Source of the DNA: Streptomyces bottropensis ATCC 25435
GTDB lineage: Bacteria > Actinomycetota > Actinomycetes > Streptomycetales > Streptomycetaceae
Assembly: GCF_000383595.1 (NCBI RefSeq)
Contig: NZ_KB911581.1
Coordinates: 5,973,519-6,037,518 of the forward strand
Direction: 5' to 3'
Length of the DNA: 64,000 nucleotides
The number at the start of each line of letters is the position of its first letter. Position 1 is the stretch's first letter. Below are positions 54,386 through 62,958 of the stretch, one piece after another. The position numbers and the translations under genes were made by a program. The notes under the pieces were generated by a model. The model was not told the DNA's origin. It did not search any database and worked only from the letters and a program-made list of their open reading frames with translations.

Positions 54386-55548
54386 GCATCCGCGCCGCCC
54401 GCGCCCGGATCATCGCCGGCGCCGTCGTCCTCGCCGCGCTTCCCGCCCTCTTCGGCACCCCGGCCGCCGCCGCTCACGACAGCGGCGTACGGCTGGACTT
54501 CCTGGGCGAGCGGGAGCTGCCGAACGCGATGACCTTCCAGGGCACCACCGTCGGCGGGCTGTCCGCGATCAGTTACGACGCGAAGTCCGGCGCGTACTAC
54601 CTGATCAGCGACGACCGGTCGCAGACCGGCCCCGCTCGCTTCTACACCGCCCGCGTGGATCTCACCGGCGGCGCCCTCAAAGGCGTCGAGCTCACCGGCA
54701 CCCACCCCTGGCTCCGCCCGGACGGCACCACCTTCCCGCCCACCTCGACCGCCACCGCCACCGTCGCGCCCGACCCGGAGGGCATCGCCGTAGACCCGCG
54801 CGACGGCAGTCTCGCCTGGACGAGCGAGGGCGAACGCATCGTCCCGTCCGACGGCCCGGCCCTCCTCGGCGACCCCTGGATCCGCCGTGCCACCACGACC
54901 GGCACCTCCACCGGACAGCTCGCACTGCCCCCTCAACTGCACATGGACGCAAAGGAGTTCGGCCCCCGCAAGAACCAGACCCTGGAAGGGGTCACCTTCA
55001 CCCCGGACGGACGGCGGATCGTCACCGCCATGGAGGACCCCCTCCACCAGGACGGCGACGACCCCACCCCCGAGCACGGCGCCCTCACCCGCATCACCGT
55101 CCACGACGCCCGCACCGGGCAGCCGCTGTCCCAGTACGCCTACCCGCTGGAGCCACTGTTCGCCGCGACCCCCGCGGGCAGCACCGACACCAACGGGGTC
55201 AGCGACCTCGTGGCGCTCGGCCACGGCCGCTTCCTGGTCCTGGAGCGCGCCTCGATCTACGCCGACAACAACTGGAAGGCCCGCATCTACCTGGTCGACC
55301 TGCACGCCGCCACCGACGTCCTTGGGCGCGACTCCCTCACCGACCCGTCCGCGCAGCCCGTCCGGCCGGTCCGCAAGACGCTCGTGACCGACCTGTCCGA
55401 CGTAGCCGGGCTCTCCCGGGTCGACAACGTCGAGGGCATCACCCTCGGCCCCCGACTCCCCGACGGCCGCCGCACGGTCGTCCTGGTCTCCGACGACAAT
55501 TTCGCCGCCCGCCAGGTGACCCAGTTCCTGGCCTTCGCATTCGCCTAG
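54382..55548 (+). CDS. Secreted phytase-like (esterase-like) domain protein
   Basis: 388 residues with a Sec signal peptide (IIAGAVVLAALPALFG...AAA). The mature protein matches the esterase-like activity of phytase domain: LSAISYDAKSGAYYLISDDR, DPEGIAVDPRDGSLAWTSEG, LEGVTFTPDGRRIVTAMEDP and DNVEGITLGP. Such beta-propellers are linked to phosphate-ester hydrolysis. It overlaps permease 2 by ATGA, an unusual partner for a nucleoside importer, and may strip phosphate from extracellular nucleotides before uptake (inference). Confidence 0.8.
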   Translation: MSIRAARARIIAGAVVLAALPALFGTPAAAAHDSGVRLDFLGERELPNAMTFQGTTVGGLSAISYDAKSGAYYLISDDRSQTGPARFYTARVDLTGGALKGVELTGTHPWLRPDGTTFPPTSTATATVAPDPEGIAVDPRDGSLAWTSEGERIVPSDGPALLGDPWIRRATTTGTSTGQLALPPQLHMDAKEFGPRKNQTLEGVTFTPDGRRIVTAMEDPLHQDGDDPTPEHGALTRITVHDARTGQPLSQYAYPLEPLFAATPAGSTDTNGVSDLVALGHGRFLVLERASIYADNNWKARIYLVDLHAATDVLGRDSLTDPSAQPVRPVRKTLVTDLSDVAGLSRVDNVEGITLGPRLPDGRRTVVLVSDDNFAARQVTQFLAFAFA

Positions 55549-55563
55549 GCCGTTCTGGGCCGA

Positions 55564-55595
55564 CGGATCGGCGGATCGGCGGATCGGCGGATCGG
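55564..55595. repeat. 8-bp tandem repeat, four copies
   Basis: CGGATCGG is repeated four times without interruption just after the phytase-like stop, in the spacer between convergent genes. Confidence 0.85.
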
Positions 55596-55634
55596 CGGGG
55601 CTTGGTCCCGCCGGCTGGTCCACGCGAACGCCGT

Positions 55635-55677
55635 CGGCGCCGCCGGACTCGCCGTAGGGCGAAGCGCGACGGCGCCG
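55635..55677. terminator. Two-level hairpin between convergent genes
   Basis: CGGCGCCGCCG (55635-55645) pairs with CGACGGCGCCG (55667-55677) with one mismatch, and the loop holds an inner TCGCC/GGCGA stem. It lies between the phytase-like and GH5 genes and could end both transcripts. Confidence 0.5.
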
Positions 55678-55739
55678 GCGGTTTCGAACGGTGTCGGGTC
55701 GGTCCTCCGGGTCGGGGCCGAGGCAGACAGGTGCCGGCG

Positions 55740-57224
55740 TCAGCTCCTGGTCCACTGCTGGTTGCTGCTGCCGTTGCAGAACCAGACGTCGACCGAGGTG
55801 CCGTTGCCGGTGCCCGCTCCGGCCGCGTCCAGGCAGAGCGCCGGGTTCGCGACGCTGGTCACGGAGAGGTCCGTGTTCACGTTCCACTGCTGTGCCGCCG
55901 CGCCGGTGCAGTCGGCGATGACCACGGGGTCGCCCGCCGTGGCTCCGGTGCCTCCCACCGTCATGCACTTGTTGCCGTAGACGGTGAGCTGTTTGTCCGC
56001 GTTCCAGTTCCAGATCTGGTTGCCTCCGGAGTTGCAGTCCCAGAGGTCGAGCTGGGTTCCGCTCTTCGTGCTGAAGCCGGGCACGTCGACGCAGCGGCCC
56101 GAGCCCACGCCCCGCAGGACCTCACCGGGAGGCGCGGGCGGCAGGTTGTTGACCGGCGGGGTCTTGCCGAAGCCGTAGCCCCAGCGCAGCAGCGCGACCC
56201 CGGTCTCGCTGTTGTTCACGAGGTTGCCCTTGGCGTCCAGCGACTGGATCGAATAGGCGTCGTCGAACCGCAGCCCCGGCCAGTAGACCAAACCCATTCC
56301 CTCGCTGCGGGCGGTGTCGGCCACGGCAGCGAGGTACGAGGTGTAGATGTTGCCGTTCCAGGCGCCGTAGTTCAGGCCGATGGTCATCGGGGCGCCGGCC
56401 TCGTCGATGATGGTCCGGTCGGCGTACTTGCCGATCCGGGCCTTGAGGTCGGCGGTCCATTCGGACTGCTTGGTGTAGCTGTTCCAGAAGCCGTAGAAGT
56501 GCAGGGACAGCAGTGTGCCGCGCAGTTCGCGGGCCGCGCCGACGCCGGTGACGTTGTCGTTGTAGCCGGTGCCGCTGATCACGACACGGCCGCGCGGAAC
56601 GTCCTTGTACCGGTCAAGCCAGCCGCTGGTGACGGACACCCACTGCTTCAGGGTGTAGCCGTGCGGCTCGTTCATCGGCTCGAAGTAGACCCGCGGGTTG
56701 TGCTTGTACTCCCGCACCACGGTCTTCCACATCTTCTTCCAGGCGGCCGTGTCGTCGACCAGCCCGTCCTTGCTGGTGTCGGCCTCCCAGTAGCTGACGA
56801 TGACCTTGTCACCGTAGGCCGTGGCCGCGTCGATCGTCGCGCGGTACGACTTCCACCAGGTGGTGTTCACGGTCGCCGGGTTGATCGGCAGACGCAGCGT
56901 GTTGGCGCCCAGGTTCTTCTTGAAGCCGCGCACCATCTTGTCCGTGGTGCGGTACACGGTGCGGTAGTTGTCGGTCACCGCCAGCCCGCTCGGCACCACG
57001 GCGTCGCCGGCGTAGTTGTCGCGCGGGTCGGCCCAGTTCACTCCGCGGAAGTCGCTGGTACCGCCCTTCGGCTTGGGCTTCTCCGACGCGTGCGAGGCGG
57101 CTGACGTGTCGGCGGCCGACCGGGCGAGAGCGGGAGGGGCGGCGCTCAGGAACATGAGCGTCGCACCTAGGCCGGCCATGAGCACGGTGGCCGGCCTCCT
57201 GTGCCTCGTCGGGGTCTTGGTCAT
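55740..57224 (-). CDS. Secreted GH5 endoglucanase/glycosidase with ricin-type domain
   Basis: 494 residues with GGAG before the ATG at 57224. A signal peptide (about 1-35) and a charged linker precede a GH5 barrel: FRGVNWADPRDNYAGD, acid/base Glu186 in FEPMNEPHG and nucleophile Glu275 in TIIDEAGAP. The C-terminal 125 residues form a ricin-B trefoil with QIW, QQW and QQW repeats that would bind polysaccharide. It probably cuts cellulose or a related beta-glucan outside the cell. It is transcribed alone; a striking palindrome at 57344 lies about 120 bp upstream. Confidence 0.87.
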   Translation of the reverse strand: MTKTPTRHRRPATVLMAGLGATLMFLSAAPPALARSAADTSAASHASEKPKPKGGTSDFRGVNWADPRDNYAGDAVVPSGLAVTDNYRTVYRTTDKMVRGFKKNLGANTLRLPINPATVNTTWWKSYRATIDAATAYGDKVIVSYWEADTSKDGLVDDTAAWKKMWKTVVREYKHNPRVYFEPMNEPHGYTLKQWVSVTSGWLDRYKDVPRGRVVISGTGYNDNVTGVGAARELRGTLLSLHFYGFWNSYTKQSEWTADLKARIGKYADRTIIDEAGAPMTIGLNYGAWNGNIYTSYLAAVADTARSEGMGLVYWPGLRFDDAYSIQSLDAKGNLVNNSETGVALLRWGYGFGKTPPVNNLPPAPPGEVLRGVGSGRCVDVPGFSTKSGTQLDLWDCNSGGNQIWNWNADKQLTVYGNKCMTVGGTGATAGDPVVIADCTGAAAQQWNVNTDLSVTSVANPALCLDAAGAGTGNGTSVDVWFCNGSSNQQWTRS

Positions 57225-57997
57225 GTCGTCTCCAGTGACAGGAAAGCGCGGAGGGCGGAGTGCGGGTTCGTCACCTGAGCCGAGGCACTGATGAACCTGA
57301 TGAACCAGGGTCCGGTACGGATACTCGGACCCATTCGAACCGGCCATGTTTACGTAACCATGGCGGAGATTGGCACGACGCCGGCACAGGTGACAAGACC
57401 CGTGACGGTTCCGGAGTGCGGCGCGGGCCCCCTCACCGGACCCGGAGCGGTCCGTCGGCCGATGGGGGCGAGGGCGGCTGTTCGACAGGCCGTCGCACGC
57501 CCCACCAGACATATGCCGCGCGGGGCCGCATCCTTGGACTACCGCCGCACGAAGCTCCACCGGCGAGCCGGGCACCGGAAAGGTGACGCGCCGGCCGAAG
57601 AGTTGATCCGGTTGCCGCAACTCGCGCCGCGGGGAGCCGAGTTCGGCGGCCGGGCAGCGAGGTCGAGCGGCACGTACCGTGCACGCCTCGCCCATGCCCG
57701 GGGCCGCCGACGGGCACTCCCCGGCCACGGCCGCGCGGTCGACGTACGAGGCCACCATGCCGCACAGCCGGTCCCGTGGCCGTCCCCGGAGTCGCACGCG
57801 GACCGGCCACGTCGCACCGGCCACGTCGCACCGGCCGAACAGCGACGCGTGTGCCCAGCTGCGCCCGCAGGGTCGACAGGCGGCTCTGCCTGTCGCAGTC
57901 GTCCCCCTTCACGCCACCGGGACGTCCCCTTCCATGGCCCGGCGGAGCTGGGGTCTCCCCGGCGGACCTGAAGTATCCCCGGCGAACCAGCCGACCG
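57225..57997. other. Gene-free region upstream of the GH5 gene
   Basis: About 770 bp between the divergently placed GH5 start and the M48 peptidase stop. It holds the palindrome at 57344-57363 near a short AT-rich patch. The remaining open frames are Arg/Gly/Pro-rich and look like shadows. No RNA gene is recognised. Confidence 0.55.
57344..57363. promoter_or_regulatory. Candidate operator upstream of the GH5 gene
   Basis: CCATGTTTACGTAACCATGG reads almost the same on both strands (9 of 10 base pairs), centred on TTACGTAA. It lies 120-139 bp upstream of the GH5 ATG and is unlike the CebR box (TGGGAGCGCTCCCA) of cellulase genes. Confidence 0.6.
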
Positions 57998-60202
57998 TCA
58001 GGGCGAGGTGCCCGTCGGGGGGACGAACAGCAGGCTGTCCCCGGAGTGAAGGACCGCGAGGACGCCCGCTGCCGCGAGGACGGCGGCCAGGACCGGGGTC
58101 AGACCGGCCACCCACCCGCGACCGGGGCCGAGGGTGGGGGTGGGGAGGAAAGCCGCGGGGAGCGCGAGCGCGAGCAGGAGCAGGGCGAGCTGGGAGAAGG
58201 GGTTGGTGGCGTAGAGGGCGGCAGCTTGGAGAGGGTGGTGCCAGGAGCCGAGGTAGCGCGCCCACATGACGGCTCCGGCGACCGCGGCGGACAGCGGCGC
58301 CGCGTACAGGGCGTCACCGAGGCCCGAGGCGCCCTTGAGGGCGAGCAGGGCGGCCAGAGTGGCGAGTCCCGCGCAGGTTGCCGCCCAGCAGTCGAACTGG
58401 GTGGCAGACAGGGAGCCGCCCTGGGGCACCACCGGTTCGTACGCCCACCGTGCGGCCACCGCCGCGCCGGCTGCCGCTGCCACCGTCCACACCACGTGCC
58501 GACCCGTCGTGGCCCCGGCGCCGGGTGGCGGGAGGGTCCGGTCGCCCCGCAGGGCGAGCCAGAGAGCGAACAGGGCGACACCGGCCAGTCCCAGTGCGGT
58601 GGAGTCCGCCGAGGCCGAGTACATGCCGCTGAGCGCGAGCGCGTCGACCGCCTTCCGCCAGCCGGACAGTCCGAGGAAGAGGGCACTTTCCTGCGCGATC
58701 CGCAGGGCGCCGGTGAACAGTACGAGGTTGACGCCGACGGCCGCGGCCCATCCCCACCGCGAACCGGGCGCTGCTCCGCCGCGACGGACCCACAGCCGGG
58801 CGAGAGCCGAGCTCAGCGCACCCGCGCCCGCCACCGCCAACGGCAGCGTCACCACCAGCGGCCACCGGCCCGAGGGGCCGGCCCCACTGGTGCCGGTGCT
58901 CTGCAACTGCGCCACCAGCCCCACGGGCATACTCCCTGCCAGGGCCAGCAGGGCTCCGCGGGGGACCGGCCCGGCACCGCCCCCGGCCGGAGTGCCGCGC
59001 CACACCGCGATGCCCCATCCCACCGACAGCAGCGATCCGGTGACCAGGGCGCTCAGCAGCAGCGCGGGCCCGCCTGTCAGCGACGTGCCGGTGAATCCGG
59101 CCTGGGCCAGCTCGGCCGTCGCGTTCATGACCATCGCGCTGAGCAGGCCGGTGACCGTGACGTCGAGCAGTGACACGGGAAGCGGCAGGCGCGCCTGCCG
59201 CAGGGCGGCCAGTCGCCGGGCCGCCGTGGGGTGGGTCGCACGGGCGCGGTCCACCCACGACATCGCCGACGACGGCTGCCCGGCCAACAGGGACTCCAGG
59301 GGCTCGCGGCTCCGGCCCCGCAGCGAACGCAGGTCGGCTTCGTGCTCGCGCGAGCGCAGCACGTGCTGCGAGATGAGAGCGGCGACGGTGAGCAGCAGCA
59401 GCGCCCGTACGCCGTACTCTCCCCAGAAGGACGTGCCGAGCACGGTGAACGCACCCCGATGCTCGTGGTACCGGTCCCGCACCACGATGGTGACCGTCGG
59501 CACCAGCAGAACCGGGGCGAGCGCCCACCACACGCCGCGGGTCAGCCACACCAAGGTGACATCCCCGGCGGCCACATGTGCCAATTCGTGCCGGAGGATC
59601 GCGTCGGCCTGCGCGGGCGGCAGGTCCCGCACCCCACGGGGCAGCACGATCCTGGTCCGGCCCGGCCGGCCCGCGGTGAACGCCTCCTGGAGCCACACCG
59701 AACCCCACACCACGACGGGCACCCGCCGGACGCCCGTCTCCGACGCGGCCAGGGCCGCCCGGTGCTGCCACTCGGCCGGAGCCTTCACCAGCGGACCCGC
59801 CTGCCGCATCAACCGCCGGGGCAGCACCCACAGGCTCGCCACTCCCAGGAGCAGTACCGCGAACGACCCCGACAGCGACACCAGGGCGAGTCGCAGCTGC
59901 ACCGGCCGGGTGCAGTCCTGGACGTGGGTGTTGCGCGCGAACTCCTGGGAAACGCCCTGGCCGGGTACGGCCCGGACAGCCTCGTCGATGCAGCGCAACG
60001 TGGTCGACGCCCACGAGGTCCCGAGGATCTGGTTGTGCATGATCTGCCCGGCGAAGGCGCCGGCGAGCAGCAGGACGGCCACCAGCAACAGGTACCGGGC
60101 ACCGGCCGACGAGGTGACACCCGGCCAGTGCCGCGAGGTCGGCAGGCTCTCGGCGGGGGTGGGCGAGAGTGGGGGAGGTCCGGAGGTGGCGGTATCGGTC
60201 AC
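57998..60202 (-). CDS. M48-family membrane metallopeptidase
   Basis: 734 residues. An HExxH zinc motif sits in DAILRHELAHVAAGDVTLVW (His205, Glu206, His209), and a downstream SREHEADLRSL supplies the third ligand Glu. About 15 transmembrane helices surround and follow the protease domain, roughly twice the size of a plain HtpX/M56 protein. The long hydrophobic C-terminal half (about 330-734) is not recognised. It starts with GTG overlapping the stop of the upstream membrane protein, so the two are co-translated and probably act together; the substrate is unknown. Confidence 0.78.
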   Translation of the reverse strand: MTDTATSGPPPLSPTPAESLPTSRHWPGVTSSAGARYLLLVAVLLLAGAFAGQIMHNQILGTSWASTTLRCIDEAVRAVPGQGVSQEFARNTHVQDCTRPVQLRLALVSLSGSFAVLLLGVASLWVLPRRLMRQAGPLVKAPAEWQHRAALAASETGVRRVPVVVWGSVWLQEAFTAGRPGRTRIVLPRGVRDLPPAQADAILRHELAHVAAGDVTLVWLTRGVWWALAPVLLVPTVTIVVRDRYHEHRGAFTVLGTSFWGEYGVRALLLLTVAALISQHVLRSREHEADLRSLRGRSREPLESLLAGQPSSAMSWVDRARATHPTAARRLAALRQARLPLPVSLLDVTVTGLLSAMVMNATAELAQAGFTGTSLTGGPALLLSALVTGSLLSVGWGIAVWRGTPAGGGAGPVPRGALLALAGSMPVGLVAQLQSTGTSGAGPSGRWPLVVTLPLAVAGAGALSSALARLWVRRGGAAPGSRWGWAAAVGVNLVLFTGALRIAQESALFLGLSGWRKAVDALALSGMYSASADSTALGLAGVALFALWLALRGDRTLPPPGAGATTGRHVVWTVAAAAGAAVAARWAYEPVVPQGGSLSATQFDCWAATCAGLATLAALLALKGASGLGDALYAAPLSAAVAGAVMWARYLGSWHHPLQAAALYATNPFSQLALLLLALALPAAFLPTPTLGPGRGWVAGLTPVLAAVLAAAGVLAVLHSGDSLLFVPPTGTSP

Positions 60203-60891
60203 GGTGCCGCGTCACCCCGTTGACGCAGGACGTCCAGGATCGTGTCGGCCAGGTCGCGGGCCTTGGCCTCGTCCATGCGCATCCCCACGGCCCAGCCTGT
60301 CAGCAGTGTGCGCAGCACCTGTTCCTCGTCCGGGTTCAGCCGGGCCGTGGGAGTCGCGGCGGTCACCACTGCCGAAGCTGTCGCCCCGTCGTGCGGAGTC
60401 ACCGGGGTCGCCGTGTCCGTGCGGCGTTGTTCGAGCAGACGAGTGACCTTGCGGCGGGTGGCGTCGCCGATGACGTCGAGTGCGCCGTTGACGACCCGTT
60501 CGGCCATGAGCCCCACCAGCAACGACACCACCGGCAACACGTAGGGGACGGCCGACTGCAGGATGACGCCGCTGCCCACCTTGGGCCGCAGTTGACGGGA
60601 CCTCAGGACACGGTGGGGGTCCTTGCGGAACTCGGCCAGCACCGGGTCGAACTCGGCCCCGTCCTCGGGATGGGCCGAGACGAACACCTCACGGCTGAAC
60701 CGGGTGAACACCTCCCAGCCCCGCACGCTGCCGGCATCCGCGTCGTCGTCCGGCAACGGAATGGAGATCGTCGGCTGTTCGGTCCTGCGCCATCGGAACA
60801 CACTGCCCCCGTTGATTGTCCGTCGGCCCACGCCGGGCGCGACGGCGAACCCACGACAACGTAGCGACACGGACACCTGCAGTGACGGCAT
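60199..60891 (-). CDS. Unknown single-pass membrane protein, partner of the M48 peptidase
   Basis: 230 residues from the ATG at 60891 (AGGAG upstream). An N-terminal soluble part contains PTISIPLPDDD and EVFVSAHPEDGAEFDPVLAE; one hydrophobic segment (VPYVLPVVSLLVGLMA) is followed by ERVVNGALDVIGDATRRKVT. The C-terminus has a helical segment RMDEAKARDLADTILDVLRQ. I do not recognise the family. The GTGA overlap with the peptidase suggests an anchor, adaptor or regulator of that protease. A longer frame to 61095 exists, but its extra part looks less protein-like. Confidence 0.6.
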   Translation of the reverse strand: MPSLQVSVSLRCRGFAVAPGVGRRTINGGSVFRWRRTEQPTISIPLPDDDADAGSVRGWEVFTRFSREVFVSAHPEDGAEFDPVLAEFRKDPHRVLRSRQLRPKVGSGVILQSAVPYVLPVVSLLVGLMAERVVNGALDVIGDATRRKVTRLLEQRRTDTATPVTPHDGATASAVVTAATPTARLNPDEEQVLRTLLTGWAVGMRMDEAKARDLADTILDVLRQRGDAAP

Positions 60892-61569
60892 TTCGGCAGA
60901 ACTGCTCCTGTAGCGGACTCCCCGACGGCCTGGGGGTGAAGCGCCGGAGTGTGCCCGCCGACGGCATGGGGAACATCTCTGCATCCCCTTCACCGCACCG
61001 AACCGCGCCCCTTCCATCCAGTCCCGGCGCGCCTGTTCGATCTCCTCCTGGGACCGTCCGGTCCAGTTCCGGAACATGGCAGACCCTGCGCGCATTACTG
61101 CGGGTCGGCCACGTCCGGGCCTACTGAACCTGCGACGCGGCGACCAACTCTCCGCATCTGCATCTGACCCCTCGCCAGGCCGGCTCGGGTGTCGGACCCA
61201 GCCGATTGAGCCCGGAACTCCCTCATCGTGTCTCCGTTCCTGCCCGGTCGGCAGCGCGAGCAGATGTGCGGGGGGCGAGGCACGGCGGCAACCGGTCCCA
61301 GGTCGAGCCGGGTGTCCATGTCCACAGCAGTCCAGCCCCGTACCACCCGTACCAAAGGAGGGCGCCCAGAGTGCTCCTCCTGCTCAGCACGGCCGGAGCA
61401 TGGACCCTTTCGACTCCCGACCCAGCTGTTGCGGTTGGGGTGATGAGACGTCGCTGATCGTCAATTGTCGGCTGGGCGCGTGTTTTCGCTGCTCGGGCAT
61501 GGCGGAGCCCCAGCACGGTGGCCGAGTTCTCCGAAATCGTTCGGGCCGAGGGCGGGCAGGGGCTACCGG
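60892..61569. other. Region with no confident gene
   Basis: About 680 bp. Several open frames run on both strands but none shows a recognisable family or good start. A minus-strand frame near 61020-61095 (SQEEIEQARRDWMEGARFGA) has protein-like composition and could be a fragment. GC is slightly lower than in neighbouring genes. The segment may be degraded coding sequence. Confidence 0.4.
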
Positions 61570-61947
61570 TCAGCCGGCGGGGCGGGGCAGTTCGGTGAGG
61601 CGGTGGAACACCGTGGCGAATTCGGGTCTCCAGGGCCTGGTCGCCGATATCCGCAAGCGCAGACAGCCGACGGCACCCGACCGGACCACCGGTGCAACCG
61701 CTGTCGCGCCGACCGCCGCGGGTGAGGCGTGCGGCGAATGCGGCAGCCGGTGGATGAGCTTTCTCGACTCGGCAGACGCGGGTTCACCGTCCAGCAGCAG
61801 GAACACTTCCAGGCCGGCCCGGAAGACCGGGTCCGGCCCACACCCACATCGCAGCAGCATGACGAGCGGCACGTCTTCACCCTCGTGCCTCGGCGCGATC
61901 GAAGGGCAGGCCACCCTCGCCGATACCCGGCACGGGGCCGACGTCAT
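61570..61947 (-). CDS. Small protein, faintly SsgA-like, possibly degenerate
   Basis: 125 residues. The ATG at 61947 overlaps the stop of the DM13 gene (ATGA), which supports translation. The chain begins MTSAPCRVSARVACPS, has EGEDVPLVMLLRCG and GEPASAESRKLI and later VGCLRLRIS. This order faintly recalls SsgA-like sporulation proteins (xVPLxxxLRYD, ARELL, CLxLSS), but the key aromatic and Trp positions are missing. It could be a decayed SALP or an unrelated small protein; confidence is low. Confidence 0.4.
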   Translation of the reverse strand: MTSAPCRVSARVACPSIAPRHEGEDVPLVMLLRCGCGPDPVFRAGLEVFLLLDGEPASAESRKLIHRLPHSPHASPAAVGATAVAPVVRSGAVGCLRLRISATRPWRPEFATVFHRLTELPRPAG

Positions 61948-62504
61948 GCGCGGCTGAGTTCGGCAGCGCCGAAGGACACGTCGAAACGGTCACACCAGAT
62001 GCTCACGCTGGTGTAGCGGGACGGATCGACGTCATTGGGCACGGCGTAGTTCTGGCTTCCCTTGTTGCCCTTGAGTTTGCCGAGGCTGACGTACTCGCCG
62101 TCGTCGAAGACGTGCCAGCCGGCCTGCCCCTCCTTCACGGGCGCGTCGGTCAGCCACACCCGCAGGTCCGGTCCGTTGCTCGTGTCGAGGTTCTCCAGCC
62201 GGACGACATGCGAACCGTCGTCCAACCGTACGAGCTTCACGGTGCCCGAGGTCGCGTGCTCATGGCTGATCAGCGCACCGCCGGCCAACGTCTGGGGCCC
62301 TGCCGGGGAGGAGGGTGCCGCGGACGGCTCTGCCTCGGCGGGCCCCGGGGTCGCCTGGGCGGCGGGCAGGGCCTCCTCCACGGTTCGGTCCTGCCACAGC
62401 TTCCACGGCTGGAACCAGTACAGCCCGAAGCCGACCGCGGCGACCGCCACCACCAGCAGCCCGACGCCCAACGGCCTGCCCAGCACCTTCCGTACGCGCG
62501 CCAT
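61944..62504 (-). CDS. Membrane-anchored DM13-domain protein
   Basis: 186 residues with one N-terminal transmembrane segment (VGLLVVAVAAVGFGLYWF, about 14-31), a Pro/Ala/Ser linker (about 42-70) and an extracytoplasmic DM13 domain: VVRLENLDTSNGPDLRVWLT, EYVSLGKLKGNKGSQNYAVP and SVSIWCDRFDVSFGAAEL with its conserved Cys. DM13 domains are proposed to carry out redox or hydroxylation-linked chemistry at the cell surface. A small coupled ORF follows. A start at 62504 is supported by GAGAGGCAGAC upstream. Confidence 0.85.
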   Translation of the reverse strand: MARVRKVLGRPLGVGLLVVAVAAVGFGLYWFQPWKLWQDRTVEEALPAAQATPGPAEAEPSAAPSSPAGPQTLAGGALISHEHATSGTVKLVRLDDGSHVVRLENLDTSNGPDLRVWLTDAPVKEGQAGWHVFDDGEYVSLGKLKGNKGSQNYAVPNDVDPSRYTSVSIWCDRFDVSFGAAELSRA

Positions 62505-62718
62505 GTCTGCCTCTCGTCCCCACGGTCAGTCGTCCTCACCCATTCAACGGGCCGAGCGGCCGTTCCCGTAGCCGCGGGAGATGACGAAACCCTTACGGCG
62601 CACCGGCGCATACGATCACCTCAGGTACCGGCTCCTGCCAGGCACCCCTGGAACGACCGGTGTGTCCGCCCCGAAAGCAGCAGGGGGATGACCGCCGCGA
62701 AGGCGGCCGCGGCACGGG

Positions 62719-62853
62719 CTAGGGCGGCGGGGCAGGTAGCGCGTCCAGGCGTGCGAGCTTGCCCGCGGCGGCGCCGACCGGCAGCGCGACGACGATGACG
62801 AAGGTGATGGCGAGAAGGAGGACGGCGACGATCACGGCAGGCTCCCTGCGCAT
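62719..62853 (-). CDS. Small single-helix membrane protein, possibly frameshifted
   Basis: 44 residues: one hydrophobic helix (VIVAVLLLAITFVIVVALPV) followed by GAAAGKLARLD and a short Pro-rich end. The AAGKLARLDG type of ending recalls small streptomycete membrane proteins of 70-80 residues whose second half reads PAALARAAAAF. That segment exists here in another frame just past 62750 (PAALARAAAAFAAVIPLLL), so a one-base indel may have split the gene. It lies downstream of kdpC in the same orientation. Confidence 0.5.
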   Translation of the reverse strand: MRREPAVIVAVLLLAITFVIVVALPVGAAAGKLARLDALPAPPP

Positions 62854-62958
62854 GGTGGGGTGTTGACGTGGTCGAAGGAGGAAGATCCGTGCCGAGCGTC
62901 GGGGGACGAGGACTCTCGGCCCACCCGCTCTCGGTCGCGATGCTTCCTGCCGAGGCCA

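Noticed and set aside
57291-57971. 226-residue plus-strand frame upstream of the M48 gene
   Set aside because: Composition is Arg/Gly/Pro/Ala-rich with no motif or RBS, and it covers the GH5 promoter region.
61223-61516. Minus-strand frame with a Trp/Tyr/Gly-rich segment (WYGWYGAGLLW)
   Set aside because: No start site or family recognised, and surrounding residues look like shadow coding. Left inside the uncertain region.
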